Under the pieces are notes generated by a model that worked only from the letters and a program-made list of their open reading frames with translations, searched no databases and was not told the origin of the DNA. The translations under genes were made by a program, and so were the position numbers. From Glandiceps talaboti (lineage: Eukaryota; Hemichordata; Enteropneusta; Spengelidae), in assembly GCF_964340395.1 (NCBI RefSeq), contig NC_135569.1:18996457-19060456 (forward strand): a stretch of DNA of 64,000 nucleotides. The letters are read 5' to 3'. Positions within the stretch are counted from its first letter, which is position 1. Each line of letters starts with the position of its first letter. Positions 13,050 to 24,885 of the stretch are shown here, piece by piece.

Positions 13050-13232
13050 GTACGCTGTGACAGGGTGCCCTCACACATCGGCCAACCCCTAGTTGTTGTG
13101 AGAGGAGGCCAGTGAGGGTGAAATGTCACAACGTATCATAGTCTTATCTACGCCATGACAGGGTGCCCTCACACATCGGCCAACCCCTAGTTGTTATGAG
13201 AGGAGGCCAGTGAGGGTGAAATATGTCACTGC
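13050..13232. repeat. Direct duplication of an ~85 bp hairpin-forming unit
   Basis: Two copies about 100 bp apart (13050-13130 and 13152-13232), each TGACAGGGTGCCCTCACACA followed by TCGGCCAACCCCTAGTTGTT and ending AGGCCAGTGAGGGTGAAAT. Within a unit CCCTCAC pairs with GTGAGGG, and GGCC with GGCC, so each unit can fold. Confidence 0.85.
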
Positions 13233-13234
13233 GC

Positions 13235-14940
13235 ATCTTAGTCTAACTTCTCCATTGTCTAATATATTATCAAATTTAACAGACATTAATTTCTTGATTT
13301 TGTGAATGTTCCCCCAGATTTGCAGTTGGCATGCCCAAATTTTCAGACCCAATAACCCATTTAATCCAAAAGTGATGTAAAACACTGAGTACAGTATGAT
13401 TACTAAGTAATTAACACACATTTATTGACCTGAACAACAAGGCCTATGAAGTGGAGTACCAAGAGAGGTACAGTACCATTCCAAAGTAAGTACACATCTA
13501 CTGACCTAAAATACAAGTGCACATGATTTCACAGTTAAAGGGTGCAAATATCAGATACGTTTTTAAGTTAACTACAAATGCAAGAGATTTGAGGACACTT
13601 GTGACCTTGAGTAGTCAATACTTTTAATTTGTAGAAATAGATCATCACTAGCTGCTACCTTGGGGAAGAAAAATGCATTTATAAAAATGTAACGGGCTAT
13701 TTTCCATAGGGGTAACTACAGTGCAAACACTGTGTACATGTTTGCCACGTACCCTGTTGGCTGTACTTCTAAAGTGTTTTACTGTCCTGTGCAAATCATT
13801 ATGCAAATTACTACTATTATTAACCTGTAAATATTATACTAATTACCCATTTTCCTTGTAATCTATCCTAGGGAGAATATCATACCTACTACACTAGCAA
13901 CTATACATGATTTCTATTATTACAGTTTTATCAGCATTTTGATAGCAGATCTCCAAAATAGGAAAACTTTAATATCTATTGCAAACTGGAAGCCTCATGT
14001 ACAGTAAACATCTTTGCATATTTCTGATAGATCTCATATAAATGTAAGGGATTCATTATCTATTGTCATCAGTCGTAAATGACTAATTTCTTCATTTATC
14101 CGTATTCTAAATCTACCTATGTAAGTATTTGTCATAGCGCAACTCTGAGATGATAAAGATGACTGTTTTCTGGTGTGTATATGGCAGTGGGTTGTCAATG
14201 AAGTCCTATTTTCTTTGTACCCAATGGATCATGGTGATGCTGAATGTTTTGCAGATTTTGAATCATTGTCAAAGTATGATGATCATAATGCATTTTCAAC
14301 ATCAGTGCCTTTATAATTAAAGTGTGATCACGGTATATTTGAATTCTCATTTAACACAACTTTAGGCTCGATAACAGTTAGCTATCAGTGGTAATTAATC
14401 TGTCAGCTAGTGTGCAGGAGACGGCGAGGGACTGTATCAATAGTTGAATAGAAATGGTTGTAGAATATGTTGCAATTCACTATCTGTTTGTTAGGATTTG
14501 TTAAGTTACCACAGTGTTTTATCATCGAAATTGGAATTTTCAGTGGGAAGAATCGGCCAAGTTTACAGTGTAGATTAACAAGTGCTGTTCAGTTGAACCC
14601 TGGACACTTCTGAACTGTAGTCAATGTTGATGATAAATTTTGCAATTTAGATGACTAAAACAAACTTTTTATAACTGTTTTTCTGCCACTATAAGCGCAG
14701 ATGATAACATCCATTCATCAGTTCATATATCAAATGAAAAACATACAGCAGTACAGTTGGTTGTTTTAATACCAAAAGTTCAGTTGTGTAAATACATTAG
14801 TTTTAGGAGGTAAAAAATTACCTTTAAAGAATGAGATGCTCTCTCTCAATAAATACTAAGCCTGCTTGTGAAACTGTAGTGCCAGCAGGTCTTTATCTTG
14901 GCCTGATATTCAAAATCCTAGTGATTTAATTGCTGTAAGT
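13235..14940. other. Gene-free stretch
   Basis: AT-rich sequence in which I see no exon, RNA gene or repeat of note. Confidence 0.5.
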
Positions 14941-14975
14941 CATACCAAACCATACCAAGTTTAGGAGCCAGTGCT

Positions 14976-15646
14976 ATGAATAAAACTGTACTAAATAGTG
15001 CAATTGTCTCAACTGATGAAAATAGTGTGAAAACTGCTCGTCCTCATGTGGGACATTCTGCGGATCATCAACAAGAAGCTTCAGAGGATAGAGGTCATTC
15101 AGACGCTGATAGTTCAACTTTAATGTCTGATAGTACAGCTTGCTCACTGTCTCTGGTACCTAATAGTATAATGTCCTAATCAAATGGATCATGTTCACAT
15201 TGAGATCACACGTAGGTACCTCAATAAGTTTGGTAAATAAATCTATTGACTGCTTACGGTAGGCAACAAACTTTTCATGAATCAAATAGTGCTCACACTG
15301 GCTGGTTTCCATAACACTTCAAATCCCAATATGTGCCAATATGCAAGATTCTTGAAAAGTTTGACATTGATCCTTCTATGTCATTTGTCAATAGTTATGT
15401 TGAAAGATTTGCAATACTGAGACATTCAAAAGCTGAAGTAGCCAAAAAAAGTCAAATCTCTTGTTAGACCTTGAGAAAACTGAAACTAGTACAGATAAGG
15501 AAACTCCTAACAAATGAAGCAGTGGTCATATTAATATTGGTGGCAATGGAATTCATCACATATGTAGTGATAAAGCAATGATTTTGGATGCTAGAATTGC
15601 ATATGTATCAGCAGGACTTGGAAAACATGTTAAAAAAGAACTGTAG
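14976..15646 (+). pseudogene. Decayed retrotransposon ORF (possibly DIRS-like gag)
   Basis: An open segment at 14976-15179 rich in Ser, Asp and His is followed, after frameshifts, by protein-like stretches such as EKFDIDPSMSFVNSYVERF (about 15355-15413) and KAMILDARIAYVSAGLGKHV, which ends with a stop at about 15646. That stop lies at the edge of a 45-bp inverted repeat. Position next to the inverted repeat and to a DIRS-type recombinase suggests a DIRS ORF1 remnant. The protein itself was not recognised. Confidence 0.4.
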
Positions 15647-15940
15647 TTTCTTTTGGAAACTAATTTCCATGAACATATACTTACCTATATTCTTATATTT
15701 AAGTATTTATCCTCATCCCCAAACAACCTAGCAAGAGATCAAAATTACCTTCCTAGGGGGCCTTATCCCCCCCAATACTCTAGTTAAAAATAACCGAAGC
15801 AAACCACCAGCTAGTGTGTTACCCTAAACACATTACAAGCATTGCTCTGTAAAGAGGGGACGTGGTGGGTAGTAGAATATGGGTAAATATATGTTCATGG
15901 GAATTAGTTTCCAAAAGAAACTACAGTTCCATTTCACATG
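15634..15940. repeat. Inverted repeat, ~45 bp arms, DIRS-like
   Basis: Left arm 15636-15682 (CTGTAGTTTCTTTTGGAAAC TAATTTCCATGAACATATA) and right arm about 15888-15931 are reverse complements with few mismatches, separated by about 205 bp. Inverted repeats of this kind bound DIRS-type elements. Here they separate the plus-strand gag-like remnant from the minus-strand recombinase. Confidence 0.8.
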
Positions 15941-16104
15941 AACTTACCCATGTATAGACTACCAAAGCAAAAACTTGAACCACATGGGGGAGACAGGGCA
16001 AACACAACTAAAAAGAAAACTCCTTAAAATAGGAATGTGCTCACCTTGTAGAAGAACATGAAGATCCACTACTTAGTTCCCCCAAGCACTTTCTGTGCTG
16101 CAAC

Positions 16105-16645
16105 AATAGGTCAAAGCTGAAACATACCATCTACTTCTGATGCCATTATCTCTCAAGTAGAAGGATGTGCGTATTATTAGAATGCCAATGGACTGATTCC
16201 ATGTTTTCCTGGTGGCTGATTCCTGAGAAAAGCTTAAATGATGTAGCTACTGCTCTTACATCATGAGCCATAATACCAGCAAGTTCATTATCATCTTTGC
16301 CAGCTAACTGATGACATAAATGAATTGTCTGTACTATCCACCTGGATAGAGATTGACTACTTATATCTGAAGGAGAATTAGTGTTTTGTATGGAACTCTT
16401 CCTATCTCCTCTGATCAACTTTGTTCTGGCTAAATACCAACAAAGTGCTCTCACAGGACCTAACAATTTATCTGAGGAGTCTTCTCTGACAAAAGGTTTT
16501 TAATGCCTTAATATGAACTGGTTTTGGTGGTTGAGAAGCTACCTGGTTCTAATATCTAAAAACAAAACAATAGAAGCCATCAATACAGCTCTAATTGACG
16601 AGCTAATATTTGCTTAGTTCAGGTTAGTTCTTCTCTCAATAAGAC
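16105..16645 (-). pseudogene. DIRS-type tyrosine recombinase, frameshifted
   Basis: The open part (16466-16146, minus) shows the C-terminal half of a tyrosine recombinase of the DIRS1 retrotransposon kind: LGPVRALCWYLARTK, RWIVQTIHLCHQL, then AHDVRAVATSF with the catalytic His-x-x-Arg, and a second histidine region SVHWHSNNT. The expected nucleophile motif SFYLRD is present at about 16143-16160 but in a different frame, so a small deletion breaks the enzyme just before its tyrosine. Upstream coding (VASQPPKPVHIKALK and FVREDSSDKL) is joined by another frameshift. The rest of the element's polymerase was not found. It is inactive. Confidence 0.85.
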
Positions 16646-17415
16646 AATTCCCTGCTTATATTGTTCAAACAGTCCCTATTGCCAGATCAATTATGAAAGA
16701 AATCTATAAGTTTTGCCCATTTAGGAATATGAGCAAGTTCTTGAACCCGACGTGTTATTTTAGAATTTATCGTGTTGCACTTACAACACTATGTTGGCAT
16801 CCAGACTACATGTTGCACAGACATTTGATCATATGGCATCAGCCTACCTGATTTTTATGTCATATTTCACAATAGAAAACTGCTAGTGGCAACTATTGTA
16901 TTTCTGTTCCTAGTTCCTAAAGGCCAATCATTAAATTTGTGCACTTGATAAATGAAGAACGGGCAGTTATGGCTGGTCAACACCATGTTGTGTATACTCA
17001 ATGATGGTGCGCATTTGATGTGCTATGAATGGTCATTTTGGAATTACGACAGTTTTGACACCAAAATTTGATATTGCTGTACACACAGTAGTCGAGGGGA
17101 AATTTGTGGTAAAAACACATAATGTAAATTATAAAAAATTGTAAAATACCGGCGTTTGTCAAATACTTCAGGGAAGCTAGTAGTAGGAGGGGATGCTGCC
17201 TTGGTAGGTGTGAATTCACACCAGCATAATTTCACAACCAAATATTCATGTTATTATTTAAGCAGTTTGACATCATGGTTTATTGCTTTACATCATATTT
17301 GGAACATATCCTCATGATATATTGACAAATAAACTCAAAATTTGCTGATAAATGGAAGATATTCACCAGTGGTGTAGCAGGGTCATGCTCTATTCTTTTT
17401 GGGGTCAAACTGTAT
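16646..17415. other. Gene-free stretch
   Basis: No recognisable exon. It may contain unrecognised remains of the DIRS-like element. Confidence 0.4.
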
Positions 17416-17421
17416 CACATG

Positions 17422-17585
17422 CAGGGGTGAACAAATCATTTTGTGAACTGGTGGTCCCCAGACCAGTGCCTTAAAAATTCCAGTGGTCCTGCTGAAACAA
17501 TTAGTGCTACAAGGTAAAATTTGTGTAGTCCGCCCAAAAAAATTGCTAGTCCTGGACCCAGGACCAGTGGATTTGTTCACCCCTG
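17422..17585. mobile_element. MITE, 164 bp, 16-bp TIRs, 5-bp target duplication
   Basis: The ends CAGGGGTGAACAAATC (17422-17437) and GATTTGTTCACCCCTG (17570-17585) are perfect inverted repeats. ACATG flanks both sides (17417-17421 and 17586-17590) as a target-site duplication. There is no transposase. The small minus-strand frame over it is incidental. Confidence 0.9.
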
Positions 17586-18289
17586 ACATGACAGATATCC
17601 CCCTCCCTGCTTCTTCACTTGTCTAAGATTCCCTGTTGATACCAACAAAGAGCTCTCACAGGACACAGGGATCAGCCATATATATTCCAGCAACAACTTA
17701 GGATGCATATCTATCACACAGATGTAATGACCCCGACGTGCACTATTTGCACAGGAGTCCAAATGAATCCATTTTTGGAGTAAATGCAGCCAAGCTTAAC
17801 ATGCTGAATGAGAGCCCAGAGGTATGTCATGGTTACACCGTTGAAGGCAGAAAGAACACCCCTCCCCCCAACCCCACAACCACCCCACTAACACAATCAT
17901 CCACTGTTGCTACCATACGTACATGTATTCCCTACAGACATACACCTAGCTATCATATTATATATTTGAACATACCTACATCAATCAACTGTATACCTAT
18001 CTATGCCTATATACCAGTACCTACTGTGTATATATATATAAATTATTTATAATCTAAACCTATCTATGCCTATATACAAATACCTACTGTATATCTACAA
18101 GCTATCTATGGCTATATATATATATCTATAATCTAAACCTATCTATGCCTATATACAAATACCTACTGTATATCTACAAGCTATCTATGGCTATATGGCT
18201 ATATATCAATACCTACTGTATAGTATATTACATATCAATGCCTACTGTATAAATTTACCTACAATCTAAACCTATCTATGCCGTGGTAG

Positions 18290-21200
18290 CATTTACAACT
18301 GTTTACCAAATCTTACATAAATATGCATTATCATGAGTCTCGATGCATGACTTTTTTGAGTTATACAATTACCTACACAATTCATTCATTAACTCATTCT
18401 CTCTAACTAGCAAACTAAATACACTAATCACTGCACAAGCTAACAAACTCATTCTAACGAGCTAAGCAACTGCCATCTACATTTTTCCTTGAAGACATAG
18501 AACACACTAAAACACTTTATTTCTCTCTGATTATAGGTTGAAATTGTTTTTCTTTAGTTATGTTTATAATATCTATACAACACTTTTTCTTTGTAAACAG
18601 ATTTTAATATCTGTGATGTCAGATATGAAAGTAAAGTGATAACTGACCCTGAAGATCAATGTCAAGGTCAAAGGCCACTATCTGAAAAGAAAGCATACAC
18701 CTCACTATGTAGGAGTACACAGTTCGATGGACACTATAAGTTTTACGGTTTAACCAGTAAATCAAGATTTTATTACCACAAATATGATTGCCATTCGGTA
18801 AAAGTGGTATAAATACCAAAATAATAACGCTTGTGGATACTATTTTCTATATTACTTGTAAACATGACTCAAAAGAATGTGTCTTAAATAGCTTGATTTT
18901 GAAAACTGACAAAAAAGGTTTAGGCCCTGCAATTTCTTGTTGCTCAATGGTACAGTGATTCAGAAAACAAATACAATACTAACAAGTATCTATGATATGT
19001 AGGAAATAGTTGGACTTTGATGAGTGACCCTGGATGTCAAGTCAAGGTCAAAGGTCATGGTCTCAAAAGATTATTTACACCTAACAATATAGAGCTAGAC
19101 ACTTGAATGGAGTCTTAAGATGCTAGAAATTTTAAGTTATGCAGAAAATTATCATTGTTCACCACGAATGACCACCATTCAATTAAAATTTATGAGAACC
19201 AAAATATGCAAAAAAAATAGCTTGATTTTGATAATTGACCTAGAATTTCAATGTCAAGGTCAAAGGTCACTTTCTTACAAGGTGTTTGCAAGTGATTATA
19301 TGGGATTAGTCACTTGAATGTGTCTATTCATTGAGGTCTGACTCATGACGGTTTTGCCCTATTAGCCGTTCAAGTGCTACAAACCCCACTTGGTGAGCCA
19401 GCAGATCAAGTATAATAAAAATTGTTTGCATCTCTAAAGCTATTTGCAATGTCACTGATAATGGGTCAATAAAACTGATAACAACTGCTATAAAGCTTAG
19501 CTTTGCCTGATATGATTTACTCTTGGTGTTTTGGTCAACGGTCAATGTTGCAAAAGAAATGTTGTACCTGATAATAGGGGGTAGACACTTGAATGGTGTC
19601 TCATGTATTACAGTTTTTGAGTTAAGTCAAATCTTATGTAAAAATGTATTATATTACCATACTCCTAAATATTGGCAACAGACACCAACCAGTGATAAGT
19701 GAATGAAAAGCAAGCACATATACTTGGCTTACAGAAAAAAATTGTCAAGGTGACTGACTTGTCTATGTAGCAAGTCTTAAAAAGTGCTCGTACACGTCTG
19801 ACCTAGATAGCTGATTCCGACCAAACTTAGGACAAATTGTCCAAAATATGCACATTACTTTGTTTTGTAACCTTGGCAAAAAAGGATGAATGGTGGACAT
19901 ACTTGTCATTAAAATACATGTTTCCCTACTGACTTTTTAAGCTTAATAGATAGTGGCATCATTTGAGTGTTTGAAACTGTGTTATCCATGATGAACTTTC
20001 AATGAAACAATAAACTTGAGCTTGAAAGGTATGTCAGATTCAAAATATCCAGTATTTATGTTTATCTCTGAATGATGAATGGACCAGTTTTGACCAAAAA
20101 AGGCACAACTGTCTGATACTTTAGTCTACCGGTAGTTGTCTACACAATAAGGACCTTAGGCAGTAACATCATTTATCTTAAAAATTCAGAATAGGAATAA
20201 AGATATATGTTGGAAATGTGTCTATGAGATGAAAACTTGTGAAGTTAGTTAGTTAATTAGTTAGTTAGTTCATTAGCAAGTTAGCTGGTTGGTTAGTTTG
20301 ATATTAGGTATATAACAAGCCTTCATCCCAACATACTCCAAACGTTTCTCCTTATTCCTGCTTTGGTTTTTTTCCTGAAAAATATGTCATTATTGGGATG
20401 AACTACATGTAAAGTGGTGTACATACATTTGTACTATAGTATGTGAAAATTGTGGCAGGTTTGGTCAAAAATGCATTCAGACATACACACAAACAATTTG
20501 GGTAACATCGAGTAGAGGCCAAATGTCAAGGGTCCCACACAGAATTTTCATCATGGGTGTACATGTACACATTCAAATGAGATTTCTATCCATTAAGCTT
20601 CAAGCATTAGCAGCAAAACATTATTTCTCTGACAAATATGGCCACTCAAATGGTCATTATTGTGAAGGTAACAAAGCAAAGTATTGTGCATATATTGAAT
20701 TCCATACCAGTGCTGTCATTTTTACCAGGTTTGCTTGAAAATGACCTGTGCATGTCATTTGTGAACATACCCATTATTCTAACCTTTTCTTAATATTTGA
20801 CATTGAACATAAAGGTCAAGGTCAAAGTCTTATTGGAAAGCAGTAATGAAACAGCATGGGTATAACCTCTCAAATGAGGTCTCCCAATGTAAAAGAATAA
20901 TTTTTTTTTATTAATATGACTATAATTGTCACATTACAGTACAGGTCATGAAATGTGATGTTCAATTGTACTACATCTCTTCCAGATTTCAATTAAAGTG
21001 ATCTGCATATGCAGACAACTGTATCTGATTGGTTTTTTTTGTTTGTTTTTTTTGTTCTTGAATTGTTGAACAAATGGTGGATTTTCACAACAAATATGGT
21101 CACCATTTAGTAATACACATACGCAGCAACAAAATATATGAAATGAGTACATGTATGTATGAAATATTGATCACACCTAAATACCACAAAGCGTCAAGGG

Positions 21201-21720
21201 AATATCCAAAAGAATGCCTGATTTTAACAATTGACACTGGCTGACATTATTAGGTCAAGATCTTCAAAGAGAGCTTAAATCCTGAGATCATGGAGTAGAT
21301 ATTTGAATGCAGTCATTATCACACATGACTTTTTTGAGTCATGGAATTACCTACCCAAGGTGTTTGCAAGTGATTATATGGGGGTTAAACACTTGAATGA
21401 GTCTATTCATTTAGGTTTGAGTTATGTAGCATATTACATTGATTTGTTACATACTCCAAATATGGCCATGATTTGGTTAATAAAGATAAAAACACTTAAA
21501 AAGTAATCATTGTGTATATTTCCTTCTATAATGTGAACATGATTTCAAGAAATTAGCAACAAATAAAGATGTGTCTCTGATTTTGATTATTGACCTTGAA
21601 AGTCAAGGTCAAAGTTGCAAAAGAAATGTTGTACCTCATAATAGGGGGTAGACACTTGAATGGAGTGTCATTTATTACAGTTTTTGAGTTAAGTCATCTT
21701 TGTTCCTAGGACTGAAAGAA
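18290..21720. repeat. Diverged tandem units with AGGTCA half-sites
   Basis: Loosely repeated units of about 250-350 bp, each built on TTGAYY..TGACCTNGAA, AAGGTCAAAGGTCA and ..AGACACTTGAATGGAGTCTT. The AAGGTCAAAGGTCA-like core occurs near 18650, 19045, 19255, 20815 and 21605. Weaker versions lie near 19540 and 21255. Copy B keeps only a subset of the units. Sub-blocks at 19540-19640 and 21610-21700 are close duplicates of each other. Confidence 0.8.
19340..19525. repeat. Dispersed repeat family R4, copy 1
   Basis: Shares GCCRTT..AAGTGCTACAAACCC, TTGTTTGCATCTCTAAAGCT and AATAAAACTGATAACAACTG with about 30368-30510. It is not in copy B of the duplication, so it is part of the block specific to copy A. 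Confidence 0.65.
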
Positions 21721-21845
21721 TTTGGATATTGCATGAGTAACAATTTAATGGTACATTACGGATGACGGACAGGACCCACTCAAATAGTCCCCCTTCGGAA
21801 GCTAAGTATACACTCTATAAATATACCATAAACTGTTGTTGGAAC

Positions 21846-21895
21846 AAATACACACACGTATATACACACATACATACATACACACACACACACCT
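21846..21895. repeat. (CA)n/(CATA)n microsatellite in copy A
   Basis: CATA and CA repeats. The matching position in copy B is about 27288-27348. Confidence 0.9.
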
Positions 21896-22260
21896 ACAAT
21901 ACCACCCCCCACCCACTGTGTTCTCTCTACTTTCAATGGTGATAACTATGATAACCTCCGAATTCTCATCTAGCATGAAAGCTCGGCACCCAACTCCAAA
22001 AAGGAATTCATTCAGAGTCTTGTACAAATAGTATCAATTAAGGGTCACATACACCTGTGTGCTGTATAATGCATCCTAAGTTGTGCTGAAGTTGTCAAGG
22101 GGGGACACTGGTACCCCTAAGCTGATGAATATCAGAGAGCACATTCAATTATTTTCTTTTTAGCTTTAATCATATGCAAGTATCATAAACATTGGGGCAG
22201 CAAGGCTAAGTGAAGAATGCTTGATTAAGGTCAGGTTGTTCGCCCAAATCCACCATTTAA

Positions 22261-23866
22261 CCCTTTCACCACCAATTCCCTCAAATGAGGGAACGCGCTA
22301 GGGCGCCCACCGAGGGAACGCCAAAGTTCATTCACCTACCTCGCCATTATGCCGTTAAACGGCAGCTATTGCTGCAAAAATAGCTGCCATAACTAATTCC
22401 ACACATGCGTATTAGCCTTGTTTATCTACACTGCCATTTTGAAAGCATGACAGTGAACGATATCAGGAGTACGATCCAAATGACGAGCGGTCATAATTTT
22501 ATGTGTGTTTTTCAAAAATCGAATTTCAACATGGCGGAAGTAATTAAGGGCTCTCATAACATGGTCTACGATATAAATTATGTCACTATCTTTGGATATT
22601 TCGACAGAATTTGACTCGAAATACATCGTTGAATACAAGTATTTAGGTATGGGAACACGTTGTACTTGTGTGTAAGCATCAAATTCCCGCTAAGGCCGTG
22701 TGAGCTGCCGATGGCAGTTTATGGTTGAATTGTTGAATGTCGTTCAAATTTACGCAATCTTGTGACTGTGCTGACGCCCATGCTAACGTTCTAGGGGTAA
22801 TTTTTGGCTATATCATTGATTATTTTGGTTTTATTTCTTTTTGTTACGGCTCAATAATGACTTGTATTTGTATTAGCTCACTGTGTAGAGGTCAGTGGAG
22901 GGAAACTTACTCTTGATATTGGTGATTTTCCGATTGGATTTTTTACGTGCGTTTTTCAATGTAAAATTCAAATTTCAACATCAGCGAAGCAAAATCTGTC
23001 TCCCCTAACATCGTTTGCAATGTAAATAAAGGTGCTGTTCGTAGAAATTTCCACTTAATTTTTACTATGAATACAACGTTTTATACAAGGAGATGGCTGA
23101 GTGAACTGGATGCAGTATATGGAAGGATCAGATTATCGCAACGTAACTTCAAAGTCCTGACTGCATATTTGCTTTTGTGGGTAAGCATGTCAGCAAAAAG
23201 CGTCATGTTGGCGTCCCAATTCTGACTCGTATACTACCAACTTGTGGGCATTTTTTTTACTGATTCTGAGCATAAATTTGGTGATAATTTTTGTTGTTCT
23301 GTCAAACAATGATATATAATTACACAAACTGATTTTTCTGAAGGTATTGGGGCGTTGACTTCAGGTATGTTTTACCCTTTCATTGCCGGGGTGGGGCCGA
23401 CTATTGCGTCATAATTGGATCAGTGAGCCGTTAATTATTTTCGTTCAAATTTAATATGACTGAAAATAACATTTTTTGACAAATTTTTGCCGATTTTGAC
23501 CATTTAGTCAGTATACAGAAGTTTTGCAAGAACATAAATGTTGTAATTTTGTATTTTGTTTGTAATATAAATATTTTGTTTATTTGTGATATATCAATAA
23601 ATAAACAACCAGTGTTTGTTTTATTAATATTTTGTTACTTTAATCCATATTTCGGTTGTGTGTGTGATATTTGAATGTATATATCTGCAACTATGATGTA
23701 GAAAATTTATTTTCCATTCAAATGATACAGTACCTTATTTTTCAAAAATAAGCAACTCTAAGTATTTTTATATCAGTTTGATTAAATAAAACTCACTCTC
23801 ACATTATGTCAGTGAGGGGGCTGGTGGAGAACAAACAATCCCATGAGGCAAGTGGTGGTGAAAGGG
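22261..23866. mobile_element. piggyBac-type non-autonomous DNA transposon, 1606 bp
   Basis: The ends CCCTTTCACCACCA (22261-22274) and TGGTGGTGAAAGGG (23853-23866) are perfect 14-bp inverted repeats, flanked on both sides by TTAA (22257-22260, 23867-23870). Copy B of the surrounding duplication reads ..CCACCATTTAAATTTTTC.. at the same place, that is, the empty site with one TTAA. A TTAA target and CCC-starting TIRs are hallmarks of piggyBac elements. No transposase frame is present, so the element is non-autonomous. A diverged relative lies at about 33764-34290. Confidence 0.93.
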
Positions 23867-23884
23867 TTAAATTTTTCATCACAA

Positions 23885-24090
23885 GATTTGCTCCACAACG
23901 ACTCAGGATGACTTTAAATATAACATCAAAAGTTTATGTCAGATTTCTGTAAATTGTGAACAGCTCACTACAAAATATGACACCTATAAATCTTTCCTGA
24001 TTGAAACAACGCAGGACTTTGCTGATAAAGTTTGTGATCCTGCACTATGGCCAGATGGAATACTCATCCGTAAATTCTATTGACTATTTC
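23885..24090 (+). pseudogene. LINE ORF1-like C-terminal fragment (copy A)
   Basis: Decayed coding with FLIETTQDFADKVCDPALWP followed by DGILIRKFY and a stop. The matching copy B segment is at about 27745-27950. The pattern 'YDTYKSF..DPALWP.G.L.R.F' is the sort of segment found at the end of ORF1 in many animal LINEs (family knowledge, not searched). Confidence 0.6.
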
Positions 24091-24155
24091 CATGACACTA
24101 CAGCTTACATCCTACAACTGTAGCACAATAATATCATCCTTATCGGTCAAAACCA

Positions 24156-24478
24156 TTTGTGACATGTAGACATGACGTCATTCTTATTCAACAACATTGG
24201 TTGACCAAAGCAGAACTCTCGCTACTTTCTAGGGTTCACAGGGACTTCAACATTTGCAGACTTTCTGTTATTGACAACAGTTCTGGTTTTCACGTAGGAT
24301 GCCCATATGGTGGTGTTGCTATCAGTGGTGTAAATCATTGGGACACAATGTCACTATAAAGTATCTATATATAGTTGCCACTAGGCTATTTGATGTAGAA
24401 ATCATCACATCTTCAGCGAAACTGTTTATTATATGTGTTTATCTTCCAACTTGTTCAAATGACAATTATGAGTTATTA
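24156..24478 (+). pseudogene. LINE endonuclease N-terminal fragment (copy A)
   Basis: Encodes CRHDVILIQQHWLTKAELSL, then GCPYGGVAISGV and, after a stop and frameshift, LFIICVYLPTCSNDN. This corresponds to the first half of an APE-type LINE endonuclease (IQEHW carries the metal-binding Glu region). The coding breaks off at the end of duplication copy A. Confidence 0.8.
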
Positions 24479-24619
24479 AGCTTCACTGATAGTGAAATTA
24501 TCAACACATTTGTCAATTATTACACCTGGCTTCCTGCCATGGATCTATAGTAGCACAGCAGCCCCCTATACTTCCTCAACTCCTTGGGGAGCATACAATC
24601 CATTGCAGCCTATATAAGT

Positions 24620-24840
24620 GCATATGATTAAAGCATTCACATTGCAACCTCTATCCTACCAGGTCCCCAATTATACAGCTGGGTTGACTAATGCACAGTC
24701 ATGGTTCAAATCTTGCCAAAGGACTTTAGCCACTCAGAAACAAATGGTGTCGATGGGGCTAGAACCTGCAACCTCCAGATTCCAAACCAGCGACTCTAAC
24801 CATTTGCCTATCATGACTCCATGCGGCTAAATAGACCAGC
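24620..24840 (-). mobile_element. tRNA-derived SINE with satellite-type tail
   Basis: On the minus strand a tRNA-like head (about 24830-24745) shows a box A-like ATGGTTAGAGTCGCTGG and a box B-like GGTTCTAGCCCC at tRNA-like spacing. It is followed by a body and then a tail at 24690-24626 that is one unit of the 1-1352 satellite. It lies in the spacer between duplication copies A and B. Exact ends and target duplication were not resolved. Confidence 0.75.
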
Positions 24841-24885
24841 CATCAATAGCCCAACAACAACTTAGGATGCATATCTGTCACACAG

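Larger units (their letters stand above)
17669..24478. repeat. Direct tandem duplication, copy A
   Basis: Matches 24837-28346 (copy B) at high identity over long blocks, for example 17755-18330 with 25510-26095, 18600-19300 with 26355-27050, 21735-22258 with 27190-27718, and 23872-24478 with 27719-28346. Copy A is longer. It has extra AGGTCA-rich units (about 19310-21590) and a 1.6-kb piggyBac-type insertion. It breaks off inside a LINE endonuclease at about 24478. Confidence 0.93.

Noticed and set aside
14998-15040. CTGATGA followed by GAAAAC as a possible hammerhead
   Set aside because: No helix II or helix I pairing could be drawn.
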